This document shows positions 1 to 8,721 of a DNA stretch of 64,000 nt, piece by piece. The stretch spans positions 1,116,001 through 1,180,000 of the forward strand of contig CBDCSE010000002.1 in assembly GCA_965221405.1 (NCBI GenBank), given 5' to 3'. Position numbers and translations under genes: made by a program. Below the pieces are notes generated by a model that saw only the letters and a program-made list of their open reading frames with translations, was not told the origin of the DNA and ran no database searches. The stretch comes from JAPOUP01 sp965221405 (lineage in GTDB: Bacteria > Pseudomonadota > Alphaproteobacteria > Rhodobacterales > Rhodobacteraceae). Positions within the stretch are counted from its first letter, which is position 1; every line of letters starts with the position of its first letter.

Positions 1-164
1 TATGAGGCAGTCACGTCGGATATCCGCACGCCAGATTTCCACCCCCGAAGCGAGGTGGACATCTGTCCAGACCTACGCTGGCTTCGATGCGATGTCCATT
101 CGCTCGACGCCTTTGCAAACGAATTGGCCGCGAGCGCCATCGCAACGTCGGAAAATCGTAGAGG

Positions 165-1457
165 TCAGACATGGACGTCCAGGTTTTTCTGGCGCCCGAC
201 CTGGAACACCCGTCTGTAACGGCTGACCTCGTCTGCAGCTCCAAGGGACTTTCTCGGATTGTCGGAAAGTTTCACCGTCGGACGTCCATTGACGGAGACC
301 GCTTTACAGACCAGCGAGAATGGAGCAAGCGAGTCGCCGCGGACAAGCCCCCGGAAATCGTTTGTAAGGAGCGTACCCCATCCGAAACTGACGCGCACCC
401 GTTCATGGAACTGCCTGTGCAGTTCCTCGATTCGTTCCGCATCCAGACCATCCGAGAAGATCACGAGCTTTTCGCGTGGATCCTCTCCACGCTCCCGCCA
501 CCAGCGTATCGCGGCCTCCGCACCTTGGATCGGATCCCCGGAATCAATCCGCATTCCGGTCCAGCTCGCCAGCCAGTCAGGTGCGTTCCTGAGAAAGCCC
601 TCGGTACCATATGTATCGGGAAGTATGATCCTGAGATTACCTTCATGCTCCTCATGCCAGTCCGACAGCACATCATAGGGAGCGCTGGCGAGCGCTTCAT
701 CGCTGTCAGCGAGCGCACAGTATACCATTGGCAGTTCATGTGCGTTGGTGCCTATAGCCTCGATATCCCTGCGCATGGCGATCAGACAGTTGGAGGTTCC
801 CACGAATTTCTCGCCGAGCCCTTCTATCATCGCCTGCACGCACCAGTCCTGCCAGAGGAAAGAGTGCCGCCTGCGGGTACCGAAATCGGCGATACGAAGA
901 TCCTTGACCGAACGCAGTCTCTCGATCGTCTGCCAGAGTTTCGTCATCGCGCCGGCATAGAGAACCTGTAGCTCGAACCTGCGCATGGAGTTCAGCACGG
1001 CCCGCCCCCGCAGTTCCATGAGTACCGCGAGCGCCGGGACTTCCCAAAGCATCACCTCCGGCCAGGAACCCTCAAAAGCCAGCCGGTACTGGCCGTCGCG
1101 TTTCTCAAGCTCGTACGGCGGCAGACGGAGACGCTCGAACCATTCCATGAATTCCGGCGTGAACATCTGCCTCTTGCCGTAGAAGGTATTTCCACGCAGC
1201 CAGGTACTTTCGCCCCGGGTCAGCGACAGTGAACGGATATGGTCGAGCTGTTCACGCAGCTCGCCCTCGTCAACCAGCTCCGCAAGCCGCACAGAACAGG
1301 TACGGTTGATCAGGCTGAAGGTAACGGTCGCATCCGGTCGGTTACGAAACACCGACTGGCACATCAAAAGCTTGTAGAAATCGTTGTCGATCAGCGAACG
1401 GACAATCGGATCGATCTTCCATTTGTGGTTATAGACACGGGTGGCGATGTCCACCAT
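165..1457 (-). CDS. pncB: nicotinate phosphoribosyltransferase
   Basis: This cytosolic enzyme makes nicotinate mononucleotide from nicotinate and PRPP, the entry step of the Preiss-Handler NAD salvage pathway. The 430-residue product has the family's expected length. It has the N-terminal SLIDNDFYKLLM motif, the ADFGTRRRHS segment that carries the phosphorylated histidine, and the MRIDSGDP substrate-site motif near residue 300. I chose the ATG at 1457 because the residues after it match the family start (VDIATRVYNHKWKIDP); the open frame runs further upstream but only into pncA shadow sequence. It starts 4 bp after the pncA stop, so the two are almost certainly one transcript, with PncA supplying its nicotinate. 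No defects are visible. Confidence 0.95.
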   Translation of the reverse strand: MVDIATRVYNHKWKIDPIVRSLIDNDFYKLLMCQSVFRNRPDATVTFSLINRTCSVRLAELVDEGELREQLDHIRSLSLTRGESTWLRGNTFYGKRQMFTPEFMEWFERLRLPPYELEKRDGQYRLAFEGSWPEVMLWEVPALAVLMELRGRAVLNSMRRFELQVLYAGAMTKLWQTIERLRSVKDLRIADFGTRRRHSFLWQDWCVQAMIEGLGEKFVGTSNCLIAMRRDIEAIGTNAHELPMVYCALADSDEALASAPYDVLSDWHEEHEGNLRIILPDTYGTEGFLRNAPDWLASWTGMRIDSGDPIQGAEAAIRWWRERGEDPREKLVIFSDGLDAERIEELHRQFHERVRVSFGWGTLLTNDFRGLVRGDSLAPFSLVCKAVSVNGRPTVKLSDNPRKSLGAADEVSRYRRVFQVGRQKNLDVHV

Positions 1458-1461
1458 GGGA

Positions 1462-2067
1462 TCAGCGAACCTCGACGCCGACAGCCGCCATGCACTTCCT
1501 CGCGGCAGAGAGTGAACCATCGAGATCAATGGCACGGCATAGATCGAGGGTGACACTTGCGGTGAAACCGAGTCTGGCGGCATCGACCGCGGAGTGGCAG
1601 ACGCAGAAATCGGTGGCGAGCCCCACAAATGTGAGCGTGTCAATTCCGCGCGTTCGCAGAAAGCCTTCCAGACCTGTGGGAGTTCTGCGGTCGTTCTCGA
1701 AAAATGCCGAATAGCTGTCTATGTCCGGATTGCGGCCCTTACGGATGACAAGGTCAGCCCGCGCCGTTTCCAGTCCATCATGGAACGCGGCGCCATAGGT
1801 GCCCTCTATGCAATGATCGGGCCAGAGTACCTGTCGACCGTAAGACATCTCGGTGGTCCCGAATGGCTGCGAACCTTCGTGCCGTGAAGCGAAACAGGAA
1901 TGGTTCGCCGGATGCCAGTCCTGCGTCAGGACCACGGTTGCGAAGTCAGCCATCAGTGAGTTGACCGATGGCACGATGCCGTCACCATCGGGTACCGCAA
2001 GCGCGCCCCCGGGACAGAAGTCGTTCTGCACGTCAATGGCTATCAGGGCTTCGCTTCGGTTTCGCAT
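1462..2067 (-). CDS. pncA: nicotinamidase
   Basis: Hydrolyses nicotinamide to nicotinate and ammonia, feeding the adjacent pncB. The 201-residue isochorismatase-fold product shows the catalytic Asp in IDVQNDFCPGGAL (about residue 12), metal ligands in TQDWHPANH, the catalytic Lys in VIRKGRN and the nucleophilic Cys in ATDFCVCHSA. The ATG at 2067 is preceded by the 98-bp gap to the divergent trhO gene, so the pncA-pncB promoter should lie there. Pairing of pncA with pncB is a complete two-step salvage unit. The sequence is intact. Confidence 0.95.
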   Translation of the reverse strand: MRNRSEALIAIDVQNDFCPGGALAVPDGDGIVPSVNSLMADFATVVLTQDWHPANHSCFASRHEGSQPFGTTEMSYGRQVLWPDHCIEGTYGAAFHDGLETARADLVIRKGRNPDIDSYSAFFENDRRTPTGLEGFLRTRGIDTLTFVGLATDFCVCHSAVDAARLGFTASVTLDLCRAIDLDGSLSAARKCMAAVGVEVR

Positions 2068-2165
2068 TCGTCAGTTCCGAATTTCGCACATGGGGTAAGC
2101 CCCCGGAGTAGGACCGTCAATGCCGGGGCTTGCGGTCACGGCCCGACCTGTCATACGTGCATGTT

Positions 2166-3062
2166 ATGCTGAGCGTCGTCACGCTGTATCGTTTTACGTC
2201 TTTCGAGAACCCCGCCGCCATCAAACCGGTTCTCTCCGATGCCTGCCTAAGGAATGGCGTTCGGGGCTCGATACTGCTTGCGCACGAGGGAATCAATGGA
2301 ACCATCGCGGGCGACCGCGCGGATATCGGCAACGTGCTTGAGGAGATTCTGGGCCTACCGGGATGCGATGATCTGGAATGGAAGGAGAGCCATGCCGCAA
2401 GGATGCCGTTCCGAAAGATGAAAGTGAGGATCAAGAAAGAGATCGTGACAATGGGTCGCCCGGACGTGGATCCGTGCACGGCCGTTGGAAAATACGTCGA
2501 TCCTGAACGCTGGAATCGGTTCATCCGCTCCCCTGATGTATCGGTGATCGACATACGAAACCGTTATGAGTTAGCCATCGGTACGTTTGAAGGCTCGATC
2601 AATCCCGGAATGGATAGATTCGGCGAGTTTCCTGAATGGTGGGAAACCGCCGAAAAGCGGTTCCGGAACCGACGGGTCGCCATGTTCTGCACCGGGGGAA
2701 TCCGTTGCGAAAAAGCCACGAACTATCTTATCGGACGCGGGTTCCGGGAGGTCTATCACCTCAAGGGCGGAATTCTGGGGTATCTGGACGATGTGCCGGA
2801 ACACGAAAGTGCGTGGCGCGGCGAATGCTACGTTTTCGATGGACGGGTGAGTGTCAGGCACGGTCTCGCACAGGGGACCCACAGTCTCTGCCATGCCTGC
2901 GGCAGGCCGGTGGGCGCTGTTGACCGTTCGCGCCCCGAATACGAGGAGGGTGTCCAGTGTCCGTCATGTGTTGACGAGTACAGCGTTTTCGATCGGGAGC
3001 GGTTTCGGGAAAGGCAGCGCCAGATCGATCTTGAAAGGAGCGCATCCGCGGGCCAAGGCTGA
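2166..3062 (+). CDS. trhO: tRNA uridine(34) hydroxylase, rhodanese fold
   Basis: Member of the YceA/TrhO family, which performs oxygen-dependent hydroxylation of wobble uridine 34 in tRNA (a step toward 5-methoxy- or carboxymethoxyuridine). The product has an N-terminal ferredoxin-like half beginning LYRFTSF, the conserved HEGINGTI block, and a rhodanese domain with the active-site loop CTGGIRCEKA near residue 180. A C-terminal cysteine cluster (CHACGRPV, CPSC) may bind metal. I use the ATG at 2166, which gives the family-typical MLSVVTLYRF start; TTG and GTG codons at 2130 and 2157 are alternatives. It is divergent from pncA. Confidence 0.9.
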   Translation: MLSVVTLYRFTSFENPAAIKPVLSDACLRNGVRGSILLAHEGINGTIAGDRADIGNVLEEILGLPGCDDLEWKESHAARMPFRKMKVRIKKEIVTMGRPDVDPCTAVGKYVDPERWNRFIRSPDVSVIDIRNRYELAIGTFEGSINPGMDRFGEFPEWWETAEKRFRNRRVAMFCTGGIRCEKATNYLIGRGFREVYHLKGGILGYLDDVPEHESAWRGECYVFDGRVSVRHGLAQGTHSLCHACGRPVGAVDRSRPEYEEGVQCPSCVDEYSVFDRERFRERQRQIDLERSASAGQG

Positions 3063-3260
3063 TTCCACCCGATCAACAGGTGTGCGGTCGGGCACCGAGA
3101 ATCCGCGGACATTTCCCTCTGGCGGTCAACCCTAGGCGGGACGGAGTGGACCGTCAGCGTGCCGAAACCCCCGTTATGCCGATACCGGCATGTCCCGTTT
3201 AGGGTTCACGCAAAAACAACTGCTTCATTGTGCAACATGCCCATACGGAGGACATCGCCC
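3063..3260. other. gap with the leader of a decayed FitA-type antitoxin
   Basis: No gene seen. The last ~25 bases before 3261 (ATACGGAGGACAT then GCCC) match the Shine-Dalgarno leader of the intact fitA at 36 kb, so this gap contains the remnant leader of a toxin-antitoxin copy. Confidence 0.5.
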
Positions 3261-3452
3261 ATGGCAGGCATCACCACTCACAACATGGACGACGGACTCA
3301 AGCGCGGCCTCCGCGTGCGCAGTGCCGTTCAGGGAGCCGGAGCAAGCGTCCTCGAAAAGGTCGTGGAACGCGCGACTCCGGGACGCCATGTAGGCGACGG
3401 GACACTCACCGGCCGTGCGGGGAAGAACGGCGATTGCGACTTAGAAGGGTGA
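3261..3452 (+). pseudogene. decayed FitA-type antitoxin copy 1
   Basis: The first half reads MAGITTHNMDDGLKRGLRVR, clearly homologous to the intact antitoxin at 36386 (MASITIRNIDDGIKRRLRVR), a ribbon-helix-helix DNA-binding start. After about residue 22 the similarity is lost and no VDLELPERG-type tail follows. The leader shares the CGGAGGACAT ribosome-binding stretch with the intact copy. No PIN-domain toxin follows in 3453-3735, where I see no gene. I read this as the orphaned remnant of a fitAB operon. It could in principle still make a short DNA-binding peptide. Confidence 0.6.
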
Positions 3453-3735
3453 GATCGCCAGATTATGCCTCAGCCACCGCACGCTGCGGCTTGAAGTCTG
3501 CGGCTTGGCCGCGCACGGGACGAATTCGATCCGGCAACGAGTGCCGCGGACTTCCTGGTGAAGTTCGACAAGTCACGCGGATCCGGGGCTTCAGACGGCA
3601 TTTCGCCTTTCAGGACGCTCCTGCGGCCGTCCGGGACCGTGAAGTCGGCCTGCTCTCGGCCCAGCCGAAAACAAGTGCCTTCTGGTCAGCATCAACTGAT
3701 GCCGCGAGGTCGTCTTTGACGCCTGATTGGGACGC

Positions 3736-4437
3736 ATGATCAAGTTCGCCGGAATCAGGAGGCTCGTGCTCGTGGGCGACATCCACGGGAAGTTCTCGCC
3801 TTTCCACGCTTTAGCCCAGCGTGTGCTGGGCGGCGGGGCAGCCGTCGTACAGATCGGCGATTTCGGCCACGGGTTCCTCGATGACGGCACTGCGGCCGGG
3901 GCCAGGGACTTCTTCCGGGAGAATGCCGGCACCTGCGGCTTCATCCGTGGCAACCACGACGACCCGGAGGCCTGCCGCATGATGCCAGGCTGGATCCCGG
4001 ACGGGCACCATGACCCGGCCCTGGACATCATGTTCGTGGGCGGCGCACTCTCGGTCGACCGGCACCTGCGCACCCAGGGGCTGGACTGGTGGGAGGACGA
4101 GGAATGCTCGATCGCGCAGCTGAACAGGATCGTTGACCGCTACGCCGAAGTGAAGCCCAAGATCATGGTGACACATGATGCACCGTCGGCGGCGGTCAAG
4201 GCGGTGTTTCCTCGCATCCAGCAGTTCCGTCCGCTATCGCGGACGACGCAGGCTTTCGACGCGATGTTCGAGGCGCATCGCCCGGACGCCTGGATCTTCG
4301 GGCACTGGCACCGCTCGGCGTCTGCCGTCGTGGATGGCACCCGGTTCCAGTGCCTGGGCGAGCTCAGGAGCTGCACGCTGTCCTGGGGCAGACCGGGAGA
4401 GACGGCTCGCCTGAGCGGCAGCTCGGAACTCGCCTGA
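3736..4437 (+). CDS. calcineurin-like metallophosphoesterase
   Basis: All metal-binding motifs of the calcineurin-like fold appear in order: GDIHG (about residue 15), GDFG, RGNHDDPE, VTHDAP and GHWH. At about 233 residues it is a single-domain phosphoesterase. The substrate cannot be read from sequence; bacterial relatives act on phosphoproteins, nucleotides or diadenosine polyphosphates. I chose ATG 3736 over the upstream TTG 3727 because IKFAGIRRLVLVGDIHG is a compact family-like start. It lies between two decayed FitA antitoxin copies, so it may be cargo of an accessory segment. It appears intact. Confidence 0.8.
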   Translation: MIKFAGIRRLVLVGDIHGKFSPFHALAQRVLGGGAAVVQIGDFGHGFLDDGTAAGARDFFRENAGTCGFIRGNHDDPEACRMMPGWIPDGHHDPALDIMFVGGALSVDRHLRTQGLDWWEDEECSIAQLNRIVDRYAEVKPKIMVTHDAPSAAVKAVFPRIQQFRPLSRTTQAFDAMFEAHRPDAWIFGHWHRSASAVVDGTRFQCLGELRSCTLSWGRPGETARLSGSSELA

Positions 4438-4500
4438 AACACATCGCAATCGACGGACGACTGCGTCGATTCCCCGGAAAAGAGCGGGGGGACATCACCC

Positions 4501-4740
4501 ATGGCAGGCGTCACGCTTCACAACCCGGACAACTATGTGAAAACCCGCCTTCGGGTTCGGGCGGCGGATCCGCGGCCTGTCCATGGAGCAGGAGGCACGG
4601 CGGATCCTGCGAGATGCGGCCGTTCGAAGATCGAGGTCCCGGAACCTCTTGAGCATCATCCATTCGCACTTCGGGCCGTATAACGGGATGGATCTGGAAT
4701 TGCCCCTGCGCAGCCGGTCGGTGTGGCCGACGATATCTTC
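4501..4740 (+). pseudogene. decayed FitA-type antitoxin copy 2, frameshifted
   Basis: Begins MAGVTLHNPDNYVKTRLRVR, matching the ribbon-helix-helix start of the antitoxin at 36386. Around 4570 the homology moves to another frame, giving GLSMEQEARRILRDAAV and then FGPYNGMDLELPLR, which match SMEEEARDILRRTV and LGGVDLELPERG of the intact protein. So nearly the whole antitoxin is present with one frameshift. The leader has GGGGGGACAT then CACCC before the ATG, like the other two copies. No PIN toxin follows; 4741-4895 holds nothing recognisable. Confidence 0.7.
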
Positions 4741-4895
4741 CAGACGCGACTTCCGGCGAGCGTCTTGCCGGGAGTCGTTTTATGGGGCGGGCGCGGGCGT
4801 AGCTGTCCAGCCATCACCCGTCGACACTTGGAGAGCTCCCAGCGGTTCGTCGCGGGAAACCCGGCAACTTGGCCAGATTGTACAGCCAGAACTGC

Positions 4896-5750
4896 CTATG
4901 AACCATGGCCTTGGTCCATCTCTCTGTCTTCTCCCTTGCCTCGGCCGCAATGTTGTCGGGGGGGGGGGGGGGGGGGGGAGTGCCTAGAGAAGACAATTCC
5001 GATGTCGTATTCATCAAACACGGCCTCGATCTTCAGATTGCACAGGGCTCCAAGATATTCCAGGGTTGCCCTGGTGAAGCCAAGCGTGTGGGCGAAGTGC
5101 AGGGCGCCGAATCCTTTCTCGATAAGCCCGTTTCCGATATTCGGCGTTTCGAGAAAGATCAGGCCATCGGGGGCCAACCACTCGGTCATGCGTTCCAGCG
5201 CCGAGCGCGGATCCAGAAGGTGCTCGAAGACATGGAACGCCGTGAGAACCTCGAATCTGCCGGATACGGACACATCCTCCCAACTGCCGCAGACAACGTT
5301 CAGCTCTCGGCTCTCGCGCGCGTAGGAGGCATACCCGATGCCCGGCTCGAAGCCCGTCGCCACCAGATCCTGGCCACCGCAAAGCTCGACGAACTCCCCT
5401 GACCCGCATCCGCAGTCGAGGACGCTCCGTCGCCCGGCAAGCAGGGGCGTCAGCTTTTCAAGACGGCGTCGGCCTTCCCGGAGTCTTTTTCTCCGGTGCC
5501 GTCGGGACGGGCCGGACAAAGCCCCCTGGTAGTCCCGCCGGTACGCGGTCGCGTAGTATGCGGCAAGAGAAGCCTCGGATGGCAGCGGATCCTGCCGGAC
5601 CAGCCCGCATCCGGAGCATGTCACATGCCTGAGCCGCTTCAGCCTGCGGTCCCAGTCGCTCAGTTCGGAAAACTCGTCCGACCCGCACAGCGGGCAGTCG
5701 CGGCGGCCTCCAGCGACTCCATAACCTGTCAGGGGCAAATGACGAAACAT
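4896..5750 (-). CDS. SAM-dependent methyltransferase with zinc-ribbon N-terminus, gene ends in a homopolymer
   Basis: The product begins with a four-cysteine ribbon (CPLCGS near residue 20 and CSGCGL near 47), then a class I methyltransferase core: VLDCGCGSGEF (SAM motif I, about residue 110), FEVLTAFHVFEHL and a motif III region LIFLETPNI. Such ribbon-plus-methyltransferase proteins modify sugars or secondary metabolites; the target is unknown. With the 21-C tract as sequenced the gene ends in proline codons and 20 unrelated residues (stop at 4896). With one C fewer it would instead continue into a helical tail (DNIAAEAREKTERWTKAMV onward) ending at 4814. A 3'-truncated second copy lies at 8192-8721. 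It may be phase-variable or carry a homopolymer sequencing error. Confidence 0.75.
   Translation of the reverse strand: MFRHLPLTGYGVAGGRRDCPLCGSDEFSELSDWDRRLKRLRHVTCSGCGLVRQDPLPSEASLAAYYATAYRRDYQGALSGPSRRHRRKRLREGRRRLEKLTPLLAGRRSVLDCGCGSGEFVELCGGQDLVATGFEPGIGYASYARESRELNVVCGSWEDVSVSGRFEVLTAFHVFEHLLDPRSALERMTEWLAPDGLIFLETPNIGNGLIEKGFGALHFAHTLGFTRATLEYLGALCNLKIEAVFDEYDIGIVFSRHSPPPPPPRQHCGRGKGEDREMDQGHGS
4958..4978. repeat. 21-bp poly-G tract (poly-C in the methyltransferase gene)
   Basis: An uninterrupted run of 21 G on the plus strand, near the 3' end of the methyltransferase gene. On the coding strand it encodes a proline run. Slippage here would switch the C-terminus among three frames; only lengths 20, 17 or 23 give the long helical tail. 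Confidence 0.9.
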
Positions 5751-6098
5751 GGGCCCTCACCACCTTCACACGGCCCATCATTGGATCGGGCCCGCAGGCA
5801 GGGCCTCACCGCCGATGGCGTCTCCCGGCCCCGGCCCGCACCTTAGTCGGAAGTTCACCGACCGGGAAGGGGGTTTCGCCCACGGGTAGGGTTGGGGTAT
5901 CGATATCGTCAGCCGGGACAGCGGGCCCGGGGTTCCTGGTCGAGGGGCCGCACCGCCCCGTCGAGGGACATTCCGGACAGTCCATCGGGAGCGCTCCAGC
6001 GCACCCATGATCCAAGGCCAGGAACGCCGGCAGACCCGGCGGTCGTGGAAAGACCGCGGCCCGCGCCACGAATCTGGCGAAGCCCGCCGGATCAGGGC
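5063..6098. repeat. direct repeat, copy A (about 1 kb)
   Basis: Matches 8192-9069 in the same orientation. Copy A contains most of the methyltransferase gene, its upstream region and a 3' stretch similar to the leader of the ISKra4-like element at 33.9-34.1 kb. Copy B lacks 158 bp (5279-5436). After that deletion I see only three base differences, at 5929, 6051 and 6068, all A/G. The segment between the copies carries the AAA/DUF4276 pair. 5751-6284 contains no gene I can support. Confidence 0.9.
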
Positions 6099-6284
6099 AT
6101 GCGGCTCCTCGTCGATTGAGGTGGCCGCGCCTCCGGTGCCGCGGCTGTTTCGGGGCACGCACTACAGGATCACCTTCCTGGTGCGCTTCCTCTTGAGCTG
6201 TGCGTCTGCCCGCGCCCGGTGAAACGCGTCGAAAAGATCAAGTATCGGATCCTCACGCCACCATCGTCTAGCATGCAAACCAAG

Positions 6285-6899
6285 TCAACCTTCAGCGATA
6301 GCTTTCCCGATCATGGCGAAAAGTCGCTCGCAAAATGGGCATCTCTGCCGCGTCAGGCTTGAATCGATGCATGCCAATAAGTCGCTCGCGTGACGAATCT
6401 TGTGGTAACGGCCTTTCCGCGTTTCCCTTGTGGCCCTTTCCAAAGCCCTGTCGATGTCCGCTTTGGCGACGATCTCCAGATCCGGCGCTTTCGGCAAAGC
6501 GTTTCCGTTGAATCCTTTTCCGTAATAGTCGACCAGAGTTTCTGAATCGGCGACGATCCATGTTTCCATGACCTGAGCCATCAAGTGAACGATGTCCTCC
6601 GCCGCCCTGTCCAAACCCCATCCGTCCCTCCTCTGCAGATGTTCGCCCGGCGATCCACTTACAGGACCCTCGGCATCCACCAGCAGCGCGATCATGGCAT
6701 TGTCATCATGCTCCAGTGCTTTCCTGAACGCCCGAAACGCTTCTTCCCTGTCGCCACAGCAGACCAGCTTCCAGTTCCAGGACTTCGCCCGTACCGCATT
6801 CTTGAGTTCGCTCAGAAAGGCATCCATGCCACGGCGCAAGGCTCCTCGGGCGTCCGGCCCCTTGCCTCCGCCTTCCATATAGATCGTCACACCGTTCAA
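6285..6899 (-). CDS. DUF4276 family protein, TOPRIM-like partner of the AAA ATPase
   Basis: About 205 residues. Family blocks are visible: YMEGGG near the start, LLVDAEGP around residue 75, a WGLDRAAEDIVHLMAQVMETW stretch, DYYGKGFNGNALP and a C-terminal KGRYHKIRHASDLL. The acidic residues in YMEGGG and VDAEG resemble TOPRIM metal ligands, which suggests a nuclease-like role (inference). I chose the TTG at 6899: it overlaps the ATPase stop by 4 bp (TTGA) and has a GGGAG ribosome-binding stretch ten bases upstream; GTG at 6929 is an alternative. Coupled ATPase/TOPRIM-like pairs are typical of anti-phage systems such as OLD-, AbiL- and PARIS-like modules. Confidence 0.8.
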   Translation of the reverse strand: MNGVTIYMEGGGKGPDARGALRRGMDAFLSELKNAVRAKSWNWKLVCCGDREEAFRAFRKALEHDDNAMIALLVDAEGPVSGSPGEHLQRRDGWGLDRAAEDIVHLMAQVMETWIVADSETLVDYYGKGFNGNALPKAPDLEIVAKADIDRALERATRETRKGRYHKIRHASDLLACIDSSLTRQRCPFCERLFAMIGKAIAEG

Positions 6900-8128
6900 G
6901 GATTGGCTCCCAACTCGCCCATCCGCCACAAGTCACCCAACCGATAGTCGTTCAGCCAATGGGCCAATCTTCCAGCGTCGAGTCTTCGCAGGACCGTACC
7001 GCTGCCGGGCCGTTCGCAGGCCACTATCGTCGCCGGGTCGTTAGTCAGCGCCGAGACCAACGCATCTGAATGTGTTGTAACGACAAGCTGCATTCGTTCG
7101 GACGCCTCGACCAGGAGTTCGCCGATCAAGGCCACCGCATCAGGATGCATGCCAAGCTCCGGCTCCTCGATACAGACCAACGGCGGCGGAGTTGGGGAAA
7201 GCAGCGTCGCGAGAATGGCGATGAAACGTATTGTCCCATCCGATAGCCGGGTGGTGGGGATTGGGGAACCAAAGCCCGGTTCGTGCAAATAGAACTGAAC
7301 CGTACCGCCGGAAATCCGGGTGGACATCCGCTCGAATCGGGGGAGAAAGCGTCTCAGAAGTTGATTGAACCGCTTTGGATCCCGATGCTCCAGCTCATTG
7401 AGCAACACGGCGAGGTTGCGGCAGTCAGAAAGCAAACGGTCTTCAGGCAGGTCGGCGGGCTGGGGCTGCCGCAACGGCGCGGATCGCCCGAAAGTCCAGT
7501 CGCGGAACATCTGTATGCGCGAAAAGCTCCGCCCTATCCATGTCAGTTCCGGATAGAGTTCCGGTTCCCTGCGCTGGGCCAGAACGGATTGATCCGGCAG
7601 CAGATTATCTCGCTGGAGGTGTCTTTCCACCCTCCTCGCCCCGCACTGATCCGGAGAACCGCCATTCTGGCCCTGATCCTTGACGTTGATAACCGGACGC
7701 CCTTTCTGGAAGCGGTAATAGAAATAGGGTTCGGCATGACCGTCAATCGGCTCGACCTCTTCAATCGCCTCGTCAAGCACTTCAACCCGGCTGTTCGCCG
7801 AAGCGAACTCGAGACGGTAGCGCAACGGTCGCCCGGTGGGGGGTGATTGGTTTGGGCCATCGCGGAACACGCCGGTTTCGACATCTATGGCGGCCCTATT
7901 TTGCCGATTTTCGCCCTTCCATATCCATTCTGCCGCTCCTCCGCCATCACGGATTGCGGTGGCGAAGTCGGTAGGCGTTGACCTGAGGAGCTCCAGGGCT
8001 TCTATGACGTTGGACTTTCCTGAACCATTGGGACCGATGAGAACGTTCAGCGAACGCAACTCAATCGGTTCCATGTCCGGAGGGAAGGAGAGAAGGCCAT
8101 GCATCTTCAGGCGTTGAACAAATCGCAT
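6896..8128 (-). CDS. AAA/ABC-type ATPase of a two-gene defence-like module
   Basis: A 410-residue OLD-like ATPase. It shows Walker A GPNGSGKSN (about residue 33), a signature-like RLSDGTIRFIAIL, Walker B LVCIEEPELGMHPDA and the H-loop VVTTHSDALVSAL. The central region is the variable insert typical of this class. ATP hydrolysis likely gates the downstream DUF4276 protein, with which it overlaps by 4 bp. Start ATG 8128 follows the family pattern MRFVQRLKMHGLLSF. The pair sits between two direct repeats of methyltransferase sequence, which points to acquisition or possible excision as a cassette. No inactivating change is seen. Confidence 0.85.
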   Translation of the reverse strand: MRFVQRLKMHGLLSFPPDMEPIELRSLNVLIGPNGSGKSNVIEALELLRSTPTDFATAIRDGGGAAEWIWKGENRQNRAAIDVETGVFRDGPNQSPPTGRPLRYRLEFASANSRVEVLDEAIEEVEPIDGHAEPYFYYRFQKGRPVINVKDQGQNGGSPDQCGARRVERHLQRDNLLPDQSVLAQRREPELYPELTWIGRSFSRIQMFRDWTFGRSAPLRQPQPADLPEDRLLSDCRNLAVLLNELEHRDPKRFNQLLRRFLPRFERMSTRISGGTVQFYLHEPGFGSPIPTTRLSDGTIRFIAILATLLSPTPPPLVCIEEPELGMHPDAVALIGELLVEASERMQLVVTTHSDALVSALTNDPATIVACERPGSGTVLRRLDAGRLAHWLNDYRLGDLWRMGELGANP

Positions 8129-8191
8129 CGTCTACACTCCCAAAACTACCGAAGCATCCCTGTTTACGACGGGGACCGCGGGAAGCCTCCG

Positions 8192-8721
8192 GGGTTGCCC
8201 TGGTGAAGCCAAGCGTGTGGGCGAAGTGCAGGGCGCCGAATCCTTTCTCGATAAGCCCGTTTCCGATATTCGGCGTTTCGAGAAAGATCAGGCCATCGGG
8301 GGCCAACCACTCGGTCATGCGTTCCAGCGCCGAGCGCGGATCCAGAAGGTGCTCGAAGACATGGAACGCCGTGAGAACCTCGAATCTGCCGGATACGGAC
8401 ACATCCTGCAAGCAGGGGCGTCAGCTTTTCAAGACGGCGTCGGCCTTCCCGGAGTCTTTTTCTCCGGTGCCGTCGGGACGGGCCGGACAAAGCCCCCTGG
8501 TAGTCCCGCCGGTACGCGGTCGCGTAGTATGCGGCAAGAGAAGCCTCGGATGGCAGCGGATCCTGCCGGACCAGCCCGCATCCGGAGCATGTCACATGCC
8601 TGAGCCGCTTCAGCCTGCGGTCCCAGTCGCTCAGTTCGGAAAACTCGTCCGACCCGCACAGCGGGCAGTCGCGGCGGCCTCCAGCGACTCCATAACCTGT
8701 CAGGGGCAAATGACGAAACAT
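8192..8721 (-). pseudogene. truncated, deleted copy of the methyltransferase gene
   Basis: The N-terminal 100 residues (zinc ribbon and linker to LTPLLAG) equal those of the gene at 4896-5750. The 158-bp deletion then removes SAM motif I (VLDCGCGSG) and shifts the frame, and the duplication ends before the C-terminus. It cannot encode a working methyltransferase. It could recombine with the intact copy across the intervening ATPase cassette. Confidence 0.9.

Noticed and set aside
5778..6162. Minus-strand frames upstream of the methyltransferase, present also in the duplicate
   Set aside because: No domain. Part of the sequence resembles the ISKra4-type leader, so non-coding is more likely.
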